From contig CALUTO010000005.1 in assembly GCA_944323735.1 (NCBI GenBank), positions 1 through 64,000 on the forward strand: a DNA stretch of 64,000 nt. The letters run 5' to 3'. A program made the translations under genes and the position numbers. The stretch is from Candidatus Gastranaerophilales bacterium (lineage in GTDB: Bacteria; Cyanobacteriota; Vampirovibrionia; Gastranaerophilales; Gastranaerophilaceae). The notes beneath the pieces were generated by a model. That model had not been told where the DNA came from, did not search any database, and saw nothing but the letters and a program-made list of their open reading frames with translations. This document shows, in pieces, positions 1 through 7,683 of the stretch. The first letter of the stretch is position 1, and each line of letters starts with the position of its first letter.

Positions 1-63
1 ATTCAGGATTTAATACAAAAAGGCGGATTAATAAATTACACAAAAGCAAAACTGGGTGTGTAA
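1..63 (+). CDS. C-terminal fragment, LeuD-like (3-isopropylmalate dehydratase small subunit)
   Basis: Only the last 20 codons and the TAA stop of a gene entering from the left edge are present. The peptide contains the stretch KGGLINYTKAKLG. It resembles the end of LeuD/HacB small subunits of the aconitase superfamily, which typically close with an AGGL-x-x-Y-x-K pattern. LeuD joins LeuC to isomerise isopropylmalate in leucine synthesis. The call rests on this short tail alone; the rest of the gene, outside the window, would settle it. It ends 25 bases before the end of the convergent oppA-like gene. Confidence 0.5.
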   Translation: MQDLIQKGGLINYTKAKLGV

Positions 64-88
64 TATAATTGCTTTGCACAAAAACATT

Positions 89-1939
89 TCATTTTTTAAT
101 ATAGATTTCTTCTATATTATGCATGACTCCGCCAATTTCAGTCGGGTGGAGATTGCCGAATTTGTTGCGGACTGCATATATCATTAAAGGAGAATACAGG
201 TATATCAGCGGTTTTTCTTCATAAATAAGCTGCTGATATTCTTCATACAGCTTTTTGCGTTTCGCAAAATCCAATTCAAGTGCTGCGGCATCAAAAATCT
301 CATCCAGCCGTTTTTCCCACGGCAATAAAACAGCCTTTTCACCTTCTGTACGCATATTGAACATGTGAAGTGTTCCGTTTGAATACCAGACATTTTTTCC
401 GCCGTATGGCTCAAGCGGACTTCCGGTAAACCCCAGAATAACCATATCCCAGTCCTTTGTATTCGTAAGCTTGTTCACCAGTGTGTTAAATTCAACAGGT
501 TTGAAATTCACGCTCATTCCCAAATCTTCTAAATCCTGTTTTATCATAACCCCGATTGATTCACGTTCTGTGTTGCCTGCATTTGTGTACAGGTCGAACT
601 CAACTTTGTTTCCGTTTTTGTCTCTTAATTTTCCGTCTCTGCCTTTTTTAAAACCGGATTGTTCAAGAAGTTTAGCCGCATACTCCATATCACGCAGATG
701 ACCTTTCGCAACCTGTTCATTCAAATATATAGAAGATAAAGGTTCGGGTGTGAACAAAGGTGCACCGACTCCGCTCGCAATATTAAAAACTATATTTTCC
801 CTGTCAATTGCATAGTCCACAGCTTTTCTGAAATTCAGGTCATTAAACCATTTTTGTTTTACCGGATTTACGTAATATTTTCCTGCGGAATTTTTTCTGT
901 CATTTAGATTAAATCCGAGATACAAGGTACCTGAATTCGGGCCGAGATTGAAAATTTTGTAATCCGAACGGGCTTCATTTTCTTTAAAAATTGAAACATT
1001 TGTGCCTCTGAGTCCGACAAAATCAAGCTCTTTTGATTTGAATTTCAAAAGCTCATTGTTCAAATCACCGACTATCAGCATTATATATTTATCTATGTAA
1101 GGCAATTTCTGCCCTTTTTCATCGATTATATAATAGTCAGGATTTCTCTCATATACTATACGCTGCGCAGGCACGTATTCCTTAAGCCTGAAAGCACCGC
1201 TGGTCACAAGTTCTGACGGATTTACATTAGAGCTCCAGAAGGACTCAAACTCTCTTTTTCCTTTGTCTGTAACTTTTTTAAGAACATGTTCAGGAGCTAT
1301 CGGAACGGCAATCTGTCTCAAAAAAGGTGAAAACGGTTTCGGAGTAACGAATTTTACTGTGTATTTGTCTATTTTACTGACCGCAGGAAGCTCTCCGTCA
1401 ATATACATTGCATCTCTTGTGCTTGTGTTGCCATAGCCGCCGAATATGATTGTATTCCATGTATACACAACATCATCAGCTGTTATTTCTTTTCCGTCAG
1501 ACCATTTCAGCCCTTTCCTGAGTTCGATTATATATGTTTTTTTATCAGGAAGGGTTTTAACAGACTTTGCCAGTTTAGGAATAACCTCTCCGGTATAGGC
1601 ATCTGTCGTCACCAGAGAGTCGAACATAATCTCGCTTGCTGCAGAAGAAGTATTGTCTTTTGAGTTCCAGGGATTGAATGTCTTTGGACCTTCGCCGATT
1701 GTACTTACTACAACATCTCCCCCGTATACACCGGCCGGCTTTCTCGACAAAAGATAATCCACTCCGTTTATCGTCTTTGTTATTCGGGGAAAAACAATCT
1801 CTTCTTTTTGTTCAGTACTCTTTATGTGTTTTTTCAGAGACTCATCTTCCGGTCTGTCCACCCTTATACAGGCAGCCAGAATGAATATAAAGAAAAGAAT
1901 AAGAGATAATAAATATATTCTGCCCTTTGTTATTTTCAT
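89..1939 (-). CDS. Peptide ABC transporter substrate-binding lipoprotein (OppA/DppA family)
   Basis: A 616-residue extracytoplasmic solute-binding protein, family 5 (SBP_bac_5). The N-terminus is a lipoprotein signal: a Lys/Arg start, a hydrophobic core, then a LAAC lipobox with Cys24 as the acylated residue. The mature part has the family hallmarks: 'GPKTFNPWN' near residue 85, 'LAKSVKTLPDKKTYIIELRKG' followed by 'WSDGKEITADDV', and later 'FRKAVDYAIDRENI'. It should bind oligopeptides or a related ligand and deliver them to an ABC permease. No permease or ATPase gene is adjacent, so it is an orphan here. No Shine-Dalgarno lies before the ATG. A TGC-TAAATT extended -10-like box ends 6 bases upstream, so the mRNA may be leaderless. 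Confidence 0.9.
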   Translation of the reverse strand: MKITKGRIYLLSLILFFIFILAACIRVDRPEDESLKKHIKSTEQKEEIVFPRITKTINGVDYLLSRKPAGVYGGDVVVSTIGEGPKTFNPWNSKDNTSSAASEIMFDSLVTTDAYTGEVIPKLAKSVKTLPDKKTYIIELRKGLKWSDGKEITADDVVYTWNTIIFGGYGNTSTRDAMYIDGELPAVSKIDKYTVKFVTPKPFSPFLRQIAVPIAPEHVLKKVTDKGKREFESFWSSNVNPSELVTSGAFRLKEYVPAQRIVYERNPDYYIIDEKGQKLPYIDKYIMLIVGDLNNELLKFKSKELDFVGLRGTNVSIFKENEARSDYKIFNLGPNSGTLYLGFNLNDRKNSAGKYYVNPVKQKWFNDLNFRKAVDYAIDRENIVFNIASGVGAPLFTPEPLSSIYLNEQVAKGHLRDMEYAAKLLEQSGFKKGRDGKLRDKNGNKVEFDLYTNAGNTERESIGVMIKQDLEDLGMSVNFKPVEFNTLVNKLTNTKDWDMVILGFTGSPLEPYGGKNVWYSNGTLHMFNMRTEGEKAVLLPWEKRLDEIFDAAALELDFAKRKKLYEEYQQLIYEEKPLIYLYSPLMIYAVRNKFGNLHPTEIGGVMHNIEEIYIKK

Positions 1940-1941
1940 TT

Positions 1942-1955
1942 TTTTAATTTAGCAC
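1942..1955 (-). promoter_or_regulatory. Candidate extended -10 for the oppA-like gene
   Basis: Read on the minus strand, TGC-TAAATT is followed by six A residues and then the ATG. I see no good -35 and no ribosome-binding site. The spacing matches the leaderless pattern seen at yidD and the PPC gene. The region is very AT-rich, so chance is a real alternative. Confidence 0.35.
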
Positions 1956-2003
1956 AAATTTAAAAATAATTCATACCGCCCGGATGAACAATCCACGGCA
2001 ATA

Positions 2004-2039
2004 AAAATAAAAAAACCGCATCTTATTGATGCGGTTTTT
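2004..2039 (-). terminator. Rho-independent terminator after rubrerythrin
   Basis: A perfect 11-bp stem (AAAAACCGCAT with its complement at 2029-2039) encloses a 7-base loop. On the minus strand it ends in a T-rich tract. It lies 20 bases past the rubrerythrin stop and separates it from the oppA-like gene. Confidence 0.85.
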
Positions 2040-2058
2040 TACAACAGGGCTGAAACAC

Positions 2059-2607
2059 CTAGTTAAAATATCTTTTCAAAAGACCTTCAAAAGCTTTTCC
2101 ATGGCGTGCTTCATCTTTGCACATTTCATGAACCGTATCATGGATTGCATCGAGATTGAGTTCTTTTGCTCTTTTTGCAATAGCAAGTTTTGCTGCACAA
2201 GCACCGTTTTCTGCATCAACACGCATTTGAAGATTTTTCTTTGTAGAGTCTGTCACTACTTCGCCGAGAAGTTCTGCAAATTTTGCAGCATGCTCTGCTT
2301 CTTCAAAAGCTATTCTTTTGTAAGCTTCTGCAACCTCAGGATATCCTTCTCTGTCAGCCTGTCTGCTCATTGCAAGATACATACCGACTTCTGTGCATTC
2401 TCCCATAAAGTGTTCTTTTAATCCCTGCAATACTTCAGCATCAACACCTGCAGCAACGCCTATTCTGTGTTCATCAGCATAAGCCATGCCGGCAGAAGCA
2501 TCTACTTTATTAAATTTAGCAGCGGGAGCACCGCAAAGAGGGCATTTTTCCGGAGGATTTTCGCCTTCATAAGTGTATCCGCATACTGAACATACAAATT
2601 TTGCCAT
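2059..2607 (-). CDS. Rubrerythrin, reverse type (N-terminal rubredoxin-like domain)
   Basis: A 182-residue non-haem iron protein. Residues 1-35 form a rubredoxin-like Fe(Cys)4 site: CSVCGY near residues 6-9 and CPLCG near residues 22-25. The rest is a ferritin-like four-helix domain with the ExxH pairs expected for a di-iron centre ('EEAEHAAKF', 'DEARHGKAF'). Classical rubrerythrins carry the rubredoxin at the C-terminus. The reversed order matches the clostridial reverse rubrerythrin/NADH peroxidase group, which reduces H2O2 in anaerobes. An AGAGG ribosome-binding site lies 7 bases before the ATG. It is monocistronic, with its own terminator and a strong promoter carrying a 37-bp palindrome (see those entries), so it is very likely repressed in normal growth. 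Confidence 0.93.
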   Translation of the reverse strand: MAKFVCSVCGYTYEGENPPEKCPLCGAPAAKFNKVDASAGMAYADEHRIGVAAGVDAEVLQGLKEHFMGECTEVGMYLAMSRQADREGYPEVAEAYKRIAFEEAEHAAKFAELLGEVVTDSTKKNLQMRVDAENGACAAKLAIAKRAKELNLDAIHDTVHEMCKDEARHGKAFEGLLKRYFN

Positions 2608-2641
2608 AATAAACCTCTTTCATTTCCTGTTACTTATTTTT

Positions 2642-2678
2642 AATATTCTTATTAAGAATAATTCTTAATAAGAATATT
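2642..2678. promoter_or_regulatory. 37-bp perfect palindrome, probable Fur/PerR-type operator
   Basis: Two 18-base arms (AATATTCTTATTAAGAAT and its exact complement) flank one central A. The arms contain three overlapping 7-1-7 inverted repeats built from TAAGAAT/ATTCTTA, centred at 2652, 2660 and 2668. That layout is typical of dimer sites for Fur-family repressors such as PerR, Fur or Zur. It overlaps the rubrerythrin -10 box and the predicted transcription start, so a bound protein would block initiation. Confidence 0.75.
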
Positions 2679-2704
2679 ATACACATGTATTTTATAATTT
2701 GCAA
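2676..2704 (-). promoter_or_regulatory. Sigma-70-type promoter for rubrerythrin
   Basis: On the minus strand a TTGCAA -35 (2704-2699), a 17-base spacer ending in TGTG and a perfect TATAAT -10 (2681-2676) are present. Transcription should start near 2669, inside the palindrome. The untranslated leader would be about 60 bases. Confidence 0.8.
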
Positions 2705-2752
2705 GCATTTTTTAAAACCTGCAAATTACAAAGAGTTCAGGTGGAAAAAAAT

Positions 2753-3652
2753 TTAGAGCCTGTACAAATCCGGATATTTTTCTTTATAGAAATTCTCTAC
2801 TTTGCGAAAAGTATTGTCCAGACGTTTGTCTATATTTGCAAAATCCCTGTCCATTGCAGTAAGGTGATCCTCGAGGATTTGCCTTTCTCTGCTGAGTGTG
2901 TTATATTCATGACCGCTTTTTTCGTGCAAGATTCTTTCTATATCTGATTTTCTTAGATGAATTCTTTTTTGTTCGTCAATCATAGACTGTTTTTCGCCGC
3001 CTATTCCATCAAGCTCGCACAAAAGTTCAAAACGCTGATTTGCAAGATTTCTTTTCTTTTCTATATTTTTAATCAGCTCCTGCTTTTCTGCTGTTTTTTT
3101 ATCAAAACGCCGGAGACGTGCAGGAATACACTCTGTTACCAGTTTTTCGAAATCATCCGGACGTTTTAATTTGCATTGTTCGTGCATTTCAATAAATTTA
3201 GATTTATTTTTATTTATCAACTCAATTTCTTTTTCTTCTGCTTTTATTTTATCCCCGAAATAATTCATTTCACGATATGCATTGTTCGCAAAATTTTTAT
3301 ATCCGTTCTTGTAATTATCTCTTATCCAGCTGAATGGCATTTCCGTATGTATTGTGCACACAGTAAGGTCAATCGCCGACTGCGGAATATCCTCATCTTT
3401 TTCACCGGGGTCAGCTATATATGAATAACATATATAATCAAAGCCTTTGGGATTTCTTGTATATTCATAATCCATAATACGGCCGTCTATTATAAGTTTT
3501 TTATTGTTCATTCCGGCATACTGTGACATTTCATGGAAATAGCCCTTGAAGGAAGGAGCCGTATTTGTAGTGCGGACGGTATTATTATTTTGTTTTTTGT
3601 TAGTTTTGTTTTTTGAAGAAACAGGAAATGTGTTAATTCTTTGTATTTTCAT
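2753..3652 (-). CDS. Hypothetical coiled-coil protein with N-terminal SFKG leader
   Basis: Unrecognised, about 299 residues. It begins MKIQRI, runs through a Lys/Asn/Thr-rich disordered leader, and reaches the motif PSFKG near residue 36. This is the same design as several other proteins in the window. A globular part follows, with 'IDGRIMDYEYTRNPKGFDYICY'-like beta-rich sequence. The second half is charged and helical (many K, E, R, L), predicting coiled coil from about residue 130 to the end. I placed the start at the inner ATG because AGAAGGG sits 9 bases before it; the ATG three codons upstream abuts that site. It lies 73 bases downstream of the AAA+ gene on the same strand and may be co-transcribed with it. 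Confidence 0.7.
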   Translation of the reverse strand: MKIQRINTFPVSSKNKTNKKQNNNTVRTTNTAPSFKGYFHEMSQYAGMNNKKLIIDGRIMDYEYTRNPKGFDYICYSYIADPGEKDEDIPQSAIDLTVCTIHTEMPFSWIRDNYKNGYKNFANNAYREMNYFGDKIKAEEKEIELINKNKSKFIEMHEQCKLKRPDDFEKLVTECIPARLRRFDKKTAEKQELIKNIEKKRNLANQRFELLCELDGIGGEKQSMIDEQKRIHLRKSDIERILHEKSGHEYNTLSRERQILEDHLTAMDRDFANIDKRLDNTFRKVENFYKEKYPDLYRL

Positions 3653-3725
3653 ATTTAACATCCCTTCTGGTTGTATAAAAAATTTTCAGGAGAAGCAGAC
3701 CGGCGGCATTTTGATTTTTCATTTT

Positions 3726-4979
3726 TTATTCCATCATTGCCATATTTTTACCTATTTTCATGCCTATAAGCCGCTCTTCTTCGTCAGGAGTATAATTATA
3801 GCTTTTATTCACCTGATTTTCCTGCCCGTCATTTTCTTCCTGCCGCTTAAGACGTTTTATAACAGCAAGCACATTATCCGTTTCAACAGGAGCGACAAAC
3901 TCGGCACCGTTATTAAAAGTCTTATCCATAGGTTTCAGGTCTTTGCATACCAGTTCAGACACTTTCATAAAGTAGGGCGGGTACAGATTTACACCGTTCA
4001 GTTTACAGAAATTGATAATCTGATCATGGTTTGATTTGTCGTATCTGCCGGCTTTTGCCCAGAAATAGCTCATGACCGCAGACATTTCATTGTCCGCAAT
4101 GTCTCTTACCGGTTTTGCAATGCTTAATCTTGACGGATTAAACACCCAGTCAGGGAGTTCTGCGCCTTTATTGCTCACAGCCATCCACGTAATTCCTCTT
4201 TCGTTGGCGGCAGTCATTTGCAGAGCGAGTTCGGCAAGAACATTGTCGCTGCAATTGTCTACATAATCATCAAAAGATTTTATGTAAATAACTGTATGTT
4301 TGGTGCCGTCCCAGCACTCTGCATTTTCAAAGGTTTCTCTGATATAATTTATCATCTCCTCATCATCTACGGAGTCTGCCGGCTTATTCATTTCTATGGT
4401 ATTGATTTTGAGTTTTTTCTGGCTGGCAACTTCCTGAAAATGCTCATAGAAACATTCGGCCATAAAATTCTTTCCTGAACCGCCGGGGCCGTAGAACAGA
4501 ATGCCTTTCGGAATATTTTTCAGATATGCCTCAACATCTTTACTTTCAGATCTGTCTTTTAGCATTAAAACAATCGGAGAAACAGCATCCTTTATCAAAT
4601 CCAGTTTCTCAAGCGAATACCCGACCACTTTATTCAAACCGGCTTCATTTCCGTCTTTTTTAGCAGGTATACCGCCAAGTTCGACATATTTGTCATATCG
4701 TTCTCTTGCATCACGAAAAGTTATCCCCAGCCTGTCGGACACCATTGCAACATCGCTCGTTACTTTTACCCAGACCTGCTTTATCTGATCTTTGCGCATT
4801 TCTTCTCTGCCGTCATTAAGCCTTTTTTGGAAATATGTAAACATTTCATCAACAAGTGAGCCCTTAAATGACTGTTTGCTAAAATTTATTCCGTCACCGG
4901 AAATATTTTTTGCGGGGATATTTTTATGATTCTGTTTCGAATTATTTGTACTATAAGAAAATACAGGAGAAATTTTCAT
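3726..4979 (-). CDS. AAA+ ATPase with N-terminal SFKG leader
   Basis: A 417-residue protein. Residues 1-40 are a disordered Asn/Lys/Ser-rich leader ending in SFKG (37-40). The AAA+ module follows: Walker A GPGGSGKN near 164-171, a degenerate Walker B (VIYIKSFDD, near 230-238) with Asp-Asp where most members have Asp-Glu, a sensor-1-like SN near 269, and NPSRL near 282, where FtsH/Cdc48-type proteins have the arginine-bearing RPGRF. It should bind ATP and remodel or move a protein substrate; the target is unknown. The start is the ATG with AAGGAG 8 bases before it. A TTG two codons further upstream is less likely. The neighbouring coiled-coil gene carries the same leader. Confidence 0.8.
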   Translation of the reverse strand: MKISPVFSYSTNNSKQNHKNIPAKNISGDGINFSKQSFKGSLVDEMFTYFQKRLNDGREEMRKDQIKQVWVKVTSDVAMVSDRLGITFRDARERYDKYVELGGIPAKKDGNEAGLNKVVGYSLEKLDLIKDAVSPIVLMLKDRSESKDVEAYLKNIPKGILFYGPGGSGKNFMAECFYEHFQEVASQKKLKINTIEMNKPADSVDDEEMINYIRETFENAECWDGTKHTVIYIKSFDDYVDNCSDNVLAELALQMTAANERGITWMAVSNKGAELPDWVFNPSRLSIAKPVRDIADNEMSAVMSYFWAKAGRYDKSNHDQIINFCKLNGVNLYPPYFMKVSELVCKDLKPMDKTFNNGAEFVAPVETDNVLAVIKRLKRQEENDGQENQVNKSYNYTPDEEERLIGMKIGKNMAMME

Positions 4980-5092
4980 ACACAATACTCCTTTTTACAC
5001 ACATATTTTTGTTTATATTAGAACATATTAAAAAATAATAAAAGTTATAATTAGACATACGGGCTAAAATTTTTACAAACTTTAACAGATTT

Positions 5093-5806
5093 CTATAAGT
5101 GTAGCAGTTGCAAAATTCCGTCACACAGAACAAAACGCCCCAGAAGAACAAGTTCACAGTATTTATTCAGGGATTCAACAAAACATTTATTTTCGCAAAA
5201 GCCGCCGGACAGATAAATTTTTTCAGCTCTTCTGGCAAAATTCCACGTATTAAAAGCAATTCCGTGAATAAATTTCGAAACAGCGGCTGCTGAACTTTCA
5301 CCCCGTGCAATATCATCCATAATGCGTTCCAGCCCGAAAATACCGCACGTTATGCTGTACTTTTCCTCCGCAGCCGACAGGTTTTCAGGTTTCAGGTTAT
5401 AAAATTTCATAAGCATTTCTATAGTTGCACCGGTAGAGCTTGCGCAAGCAGTGTTCCAGTCCAAATCTTTAAACTTCCCGTCAACAAACCTGACCCATTT
5501 TGCGTCTCTGCTTCCTAAATCCAGAATGATAGAATTTTCCTCAATATTTTTTACTCCAGAAGAAAGCGCAATAATCTCATTCACATAACTGTCTTTATTA
5601 TCCACAAATTTTTCGGACATGTGCCCTGTCATAGCATCGAATTTCAAATCACAAGTTTTCAAAACAGCGGACGGAAGTATGTAATAATTTTTATTCTCCT
5701 TGCTATATCTCAAATAGTCAGAAAAAATTTGTTTAAGTTCATCTGTATTGTATTCTATTATTTTTGACCAGGTGGTACCTGCGTCTAATACGGTTTTTTT
5801 GTTCAT
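5093..5806 (-). CDS. BadF/HgdC-type ATPase (acyl-CoA dehydratase activase-like)
   Basis: A 237-residue ASKHA-fold ATPase. The phosphate-1 motif is VLDAGTTWSK (6-15). The phosphate-2 region IILDLGSRDAK (93-103) leads to NTACASSTGA (118-127). The adenosine motif IYLSGGF lies near 195. Cys121 and Cys154 occupy the positions of the [4Fe-4S] ligands that bridge the activase dimer in HgdC/BadF proteins. Such proteins spend ATP to push an electron into a partner enzyme. No dehydratase subunits are next to it. Its only partner is the gene it overlaps by ATGA (5803-5806), so the two are translationally coupled. The true substrate is unknown. Confidence 0.75.
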   Translation of the reverse strand: MNKKTVLDAGTTWSKIIEYNTDELKQIFSDYLRYSKENKNYYILPSAVLKTCDLKFDAMTGHMSEKFVDNKDSYVNEIIALSSGVKNIEENSIILDLGSRDAKWVRFVDGKFKDLDWNTACASSTGATIEMLMKFYNLKPENLSAAEEKYSITCGIFGLERIMDDIARGESSAAAVSKFIHGIAFNTWNFARRAEKIYLSGGFCENKCFVESLNKYCELVLLGRFVLCDGILQLLHL

Positions 5807-6519
5807 CTTAGTTTTAAAAAAGCCTCAATTTTTGCTATTGTGGATTTTGTAGCATAATCATCTACATCGATATAAAGCCCGTTATACTTGTCAGCAAGAT
5901 ATTTTGCCAGCTGGGTTTTTGAACAGAAAGACTGTGCGTAAAAAACAGTGGGGACACCGGCATCGACACACATCTCCAGCTCAAGATTAGCAGGACATCC
6001 GGCTTCCACACACCTTGTCCAGCCGTATACATGCGTGTCATCAGGAAACATCTCAAGAATAGAAAGATCATTCGGAGGGACTCCCCAGAAGCCGAAACGT
6101 GGCGGAACTTTTCCGGCTTCTATAGTGCTGCATTTAACAATTCCATCTGTAATCAGTTCAAATTTTTTTCTCAGCGGAAGGTTTGATATGCTTATTTTAA
6201 GCTCATTTTTTACGGATAAATCCTCATATATTGACGTTTGAACCCTAAAGCCGCTATCCTTTAAAACAGCCGCCGCAAACCAGCCGGAATCGCATTTGTC
6301 CTTTCCTATCGGTGCAACAATCATATGCAGCCGGTCTTTTAAATAAAAAGCATTATCTATAATGTTTTTTATGATTTTACAGTATGACTCCGGAAGAATA
6401 TCGGTTTTCGGATAGCCGAAATCAACGTCCAAATCAACAAAATCAAAGCCCTGTTCTTTATATTTTTTTATAATTTCCGGTTCCGGATATCCCCAGAAGC
6501 CTACAATATCCTTAATCAT
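5803..6519 (-). CDS. Unknown GFWG-repeat protein, partner of the activase
   Basis: A 238-residue soluble protein that I do not recognise. The motif GFWG occurs twice, at 7-10 (GFWGYPEPE) and 143-146 (GFWGVPPND), which suggests an internal duplication or two similar binding loops. Cysteines cluster around 170-200 (WTRC, AGCPAN, EMCVD, SFCSK), possible metal or Fe-S ligands. It has no signal peptide or membrane segment. It is the first gene of a two-gene operon, and its stop overlaps the activase start. A strong promoter sits just upstream and there is no ribosome-binding site. It could be the enzyme served by the activase; that is inference from linkage only. Confidence 0.65.
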   Translation of the reverse strand: MIKDIVGFWGYPEPEIIKKYKEQGFDFVDLDVDFGYPKTDILPESYCKIIKNIIDNAFYLKDRLHMIVAPIGKDKCDSGWFAAAVLKDSGFRVQTSIYEDLSVKNELKISISNLPLRKKFELITDGIVKCSTIEAGKVPPRFGFWGVPPNDLSILEMFPDDTHVYGWTRCVEAGCPANLELEMCVDAGVPTVFYAQSFCSKTQLAKYLADKYNGLYIDVDDYATKSTIAKIEAFLKLR

Positions 6520-6528
6520 AAAAAAATT

Positions 6529-6556
6529 ATATTATAAAAATTTTTTATATTGTCAA
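6529..6556 (-). promoter_or_regulatory. Promoter of the GFWG/activase operon, leaderless type
   Basis: Minus strand: a perfect TTGACA -35 (6556-6551), a 16-base spacer and TAATAT -10 (6534-6529). Only 9 bases separate the -10 from the ATG at 6519, so transcription should begin within a few bases of the start codon. Confidence 0.65.
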
Positions 6557-6606
6557 CTAATCCGGACAAGTTATTGAACATATGCATTAGTCAGCCACAA
6601 TCAATA

Positions 6607-6622
6607 TATTCTCCGGAGAATA
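6607..6622. repeat. 16-bp perfect palindrome TATTCTCCGGAGAATA
   Basis: It lies in the 157-base gap between two minus-strand genes, about 55 bases past the stop of the 6677-7387 gene and 51 bases upstream of the TTGACA of the next operon. It has no T-tract, so it is not an obvious terminator. It could be an operator for the GFWG/activase operon. Confidence 0.5.
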
Positions 6623-6676
6623 CCCTGCTGTGCGCAGTATACTCTGTGTCACTACTGAGCCTGATAACCGGTCATT

Positions 6677-7387
6677 CTAAGCAAGAACTTCTCTGTTTGC
6701 ATAAAATTCATCGTCATTTACCTTCAAGGCTTCATCCGCAAATTTTTGCAGGGAATTTGTTTTTTTATTCTTTGTCTCAATTTCAGCTTTAATCTTGTCA
6801 ATATCGTATTCTTTGCACAACTTTTGTTCTTCATCATAAAGTGCTTCACCGATTTTGTAACCTGTTGTGCTTGCAGCAATCGAGCCAATTACGAATAAAA
6901 CACCTTCAAGAATTGAGATGCCGGCTTTGACGTACTTATTGTTAATATTATTCTTTAAATTCATCATAGCTTTTGATTTAAACCCTTCACGCATTAAATG
7001 TTCAACTCCAAACATAGTTCCCATACCACAAAGTTCTTTTTTGACAGCTTTTTCTTTGTTTTCAGCCGTCAAAACACGGTAAGCTGCTGCACCGCAAAGA
7101 AGTACATTTACATTTTCGCTTCCGAATTTTACTACCTTTGCAGCAGTCTCTAATGCCTTGCCGGAATTTGATACGGTTTTCATTGCGCTAACAGCACTTT
7201 GTGCGCCCTTTCCCAGTGAATTGTGTAATTTTGTTGCGCTTTCAAGTGCGTTCTTGCCTGCATTAAAAAGCTGAAATGTTGCAGCTGCACATCTTCCGGT
7301 GTCACCGTTTTGCACCTTGTCTACATTTCTTACTCCAAATAATGCTGATCTAACCATTGCATCAATCATAGCATGCATAACCTTCAC
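6677..7387 (-). CDS. Hypothetical protein with a hydrophobic segment
   Basis: Unrecognised, 236 residues. The first 130 residues are Ala/Gly/Ser/Lys-rich amphipathic helix with repeated small residues (for example 'SLGKGAQSAVSAMKTVSNSG'). A hydrophobic stretch near 165-185 (AGISILEGVLFVIGSIAAS) looks like one membrane helix. The C-terminus is charged. GTG is the likely start because AAGGA lies 7 bases before it; an in-frame ATG lies three codons downstream. It appears monocistronic and has no informative neighbour. Confidence 0.65.
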   Translation of the reverse strand: MKVMHAMIDAMVRSALFGVRNVDKVQNGDTGRCAAATFQLFNAGKNALESATKLHNSLGKGAQSAVSAMKTVSNSGKALETAAKVVKFGSENVNVLLCGAAAYRVLTAENKEKAVKKELCGMGTMFGVEHLMREGFKSKAMMNLKNNINNKYVKAGISILEGVLFVIGSIAASTTGYKIGEALYDEEQKLCKEYDIDKIKAEIETKNKKTNSLQKFADEALKVNDDEFYANREVLA

Positions 7388-7438
7388 ATTTGCTTCCTTA
7401 CTTATAAAAACGTTTTTCGGAGTTCAAAATTGCTATGT

Positions 7439-7468
7439 TTGAAAAAATTTTTACAATTGTAATATAAT
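7439..7468 (+). promoter_or_regulatory. Promoter of yidD, leaderless type
   Basis: TTGAAA (7439-7444), an 18-base spacer and a perfect TATAAT (7463-7468), followed by only 6 bases before the ATG at 7475. No ribosome-binding site fits, so the transcript should start at or next to the ATG. Confidence 0.7.
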
Positions 7469-7474
7469 ACTCCT

Positions 7475-7681
7475 ATGAAAAATTTTCTGGTAAAACTAAT
7501 AAATCTGTACCAAAAGATTTCAGCTTTAACTCCGCCAACATGCCGTTTTTACCCGACCTGTTCACAGTACACAAAAGAGGCAGTAATAAAATACGGCACG
7601 CTAAAAGGACTCTATCTCGGCACAAAACGCATACTGAAATGCCACCCGCTTCATCCGGGAGGATATGACCCGTTGAAATAG
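7475..7681 (+). CDS. yidD: Membrane protein insertion efficiency factor YidD
   Basis: A 68-residue YidD family member (DUF37). The signature is intact: YQKISAL, then [14 protein letters not shown] (23-36), '[23 protein letters not shown]' near the end, with all three conserved Cys. YidD assists YidC and Sec in inserting inner-membrane proteins and associates with the membrane through an amphipathic N-terminus. It usually sits in the rpmH-rnpA-yidD-yidC cluster. Here it stands alone, between a hypothetical gene and a convergent flippase gene 2 bases away. It is apparently expressed as a leaderless mRNA. Confidence 0.93.
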   Translation: MKNFLVKLINLYQKISALTPPTCRFYPTCSQYTKEAVIKYGTLKGLYLGTKRILKCHPLHPGGYDPLK

Positions 7682-7683
7682 GA

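Noticed and set aside
2026-2421. Plus-strand frame of 131 codons opposite rubrerythrin.
   Set aside because: It is the antisense of a clear rubrerythrin; the Phe/Cys/Ser-rich content is a shadow.
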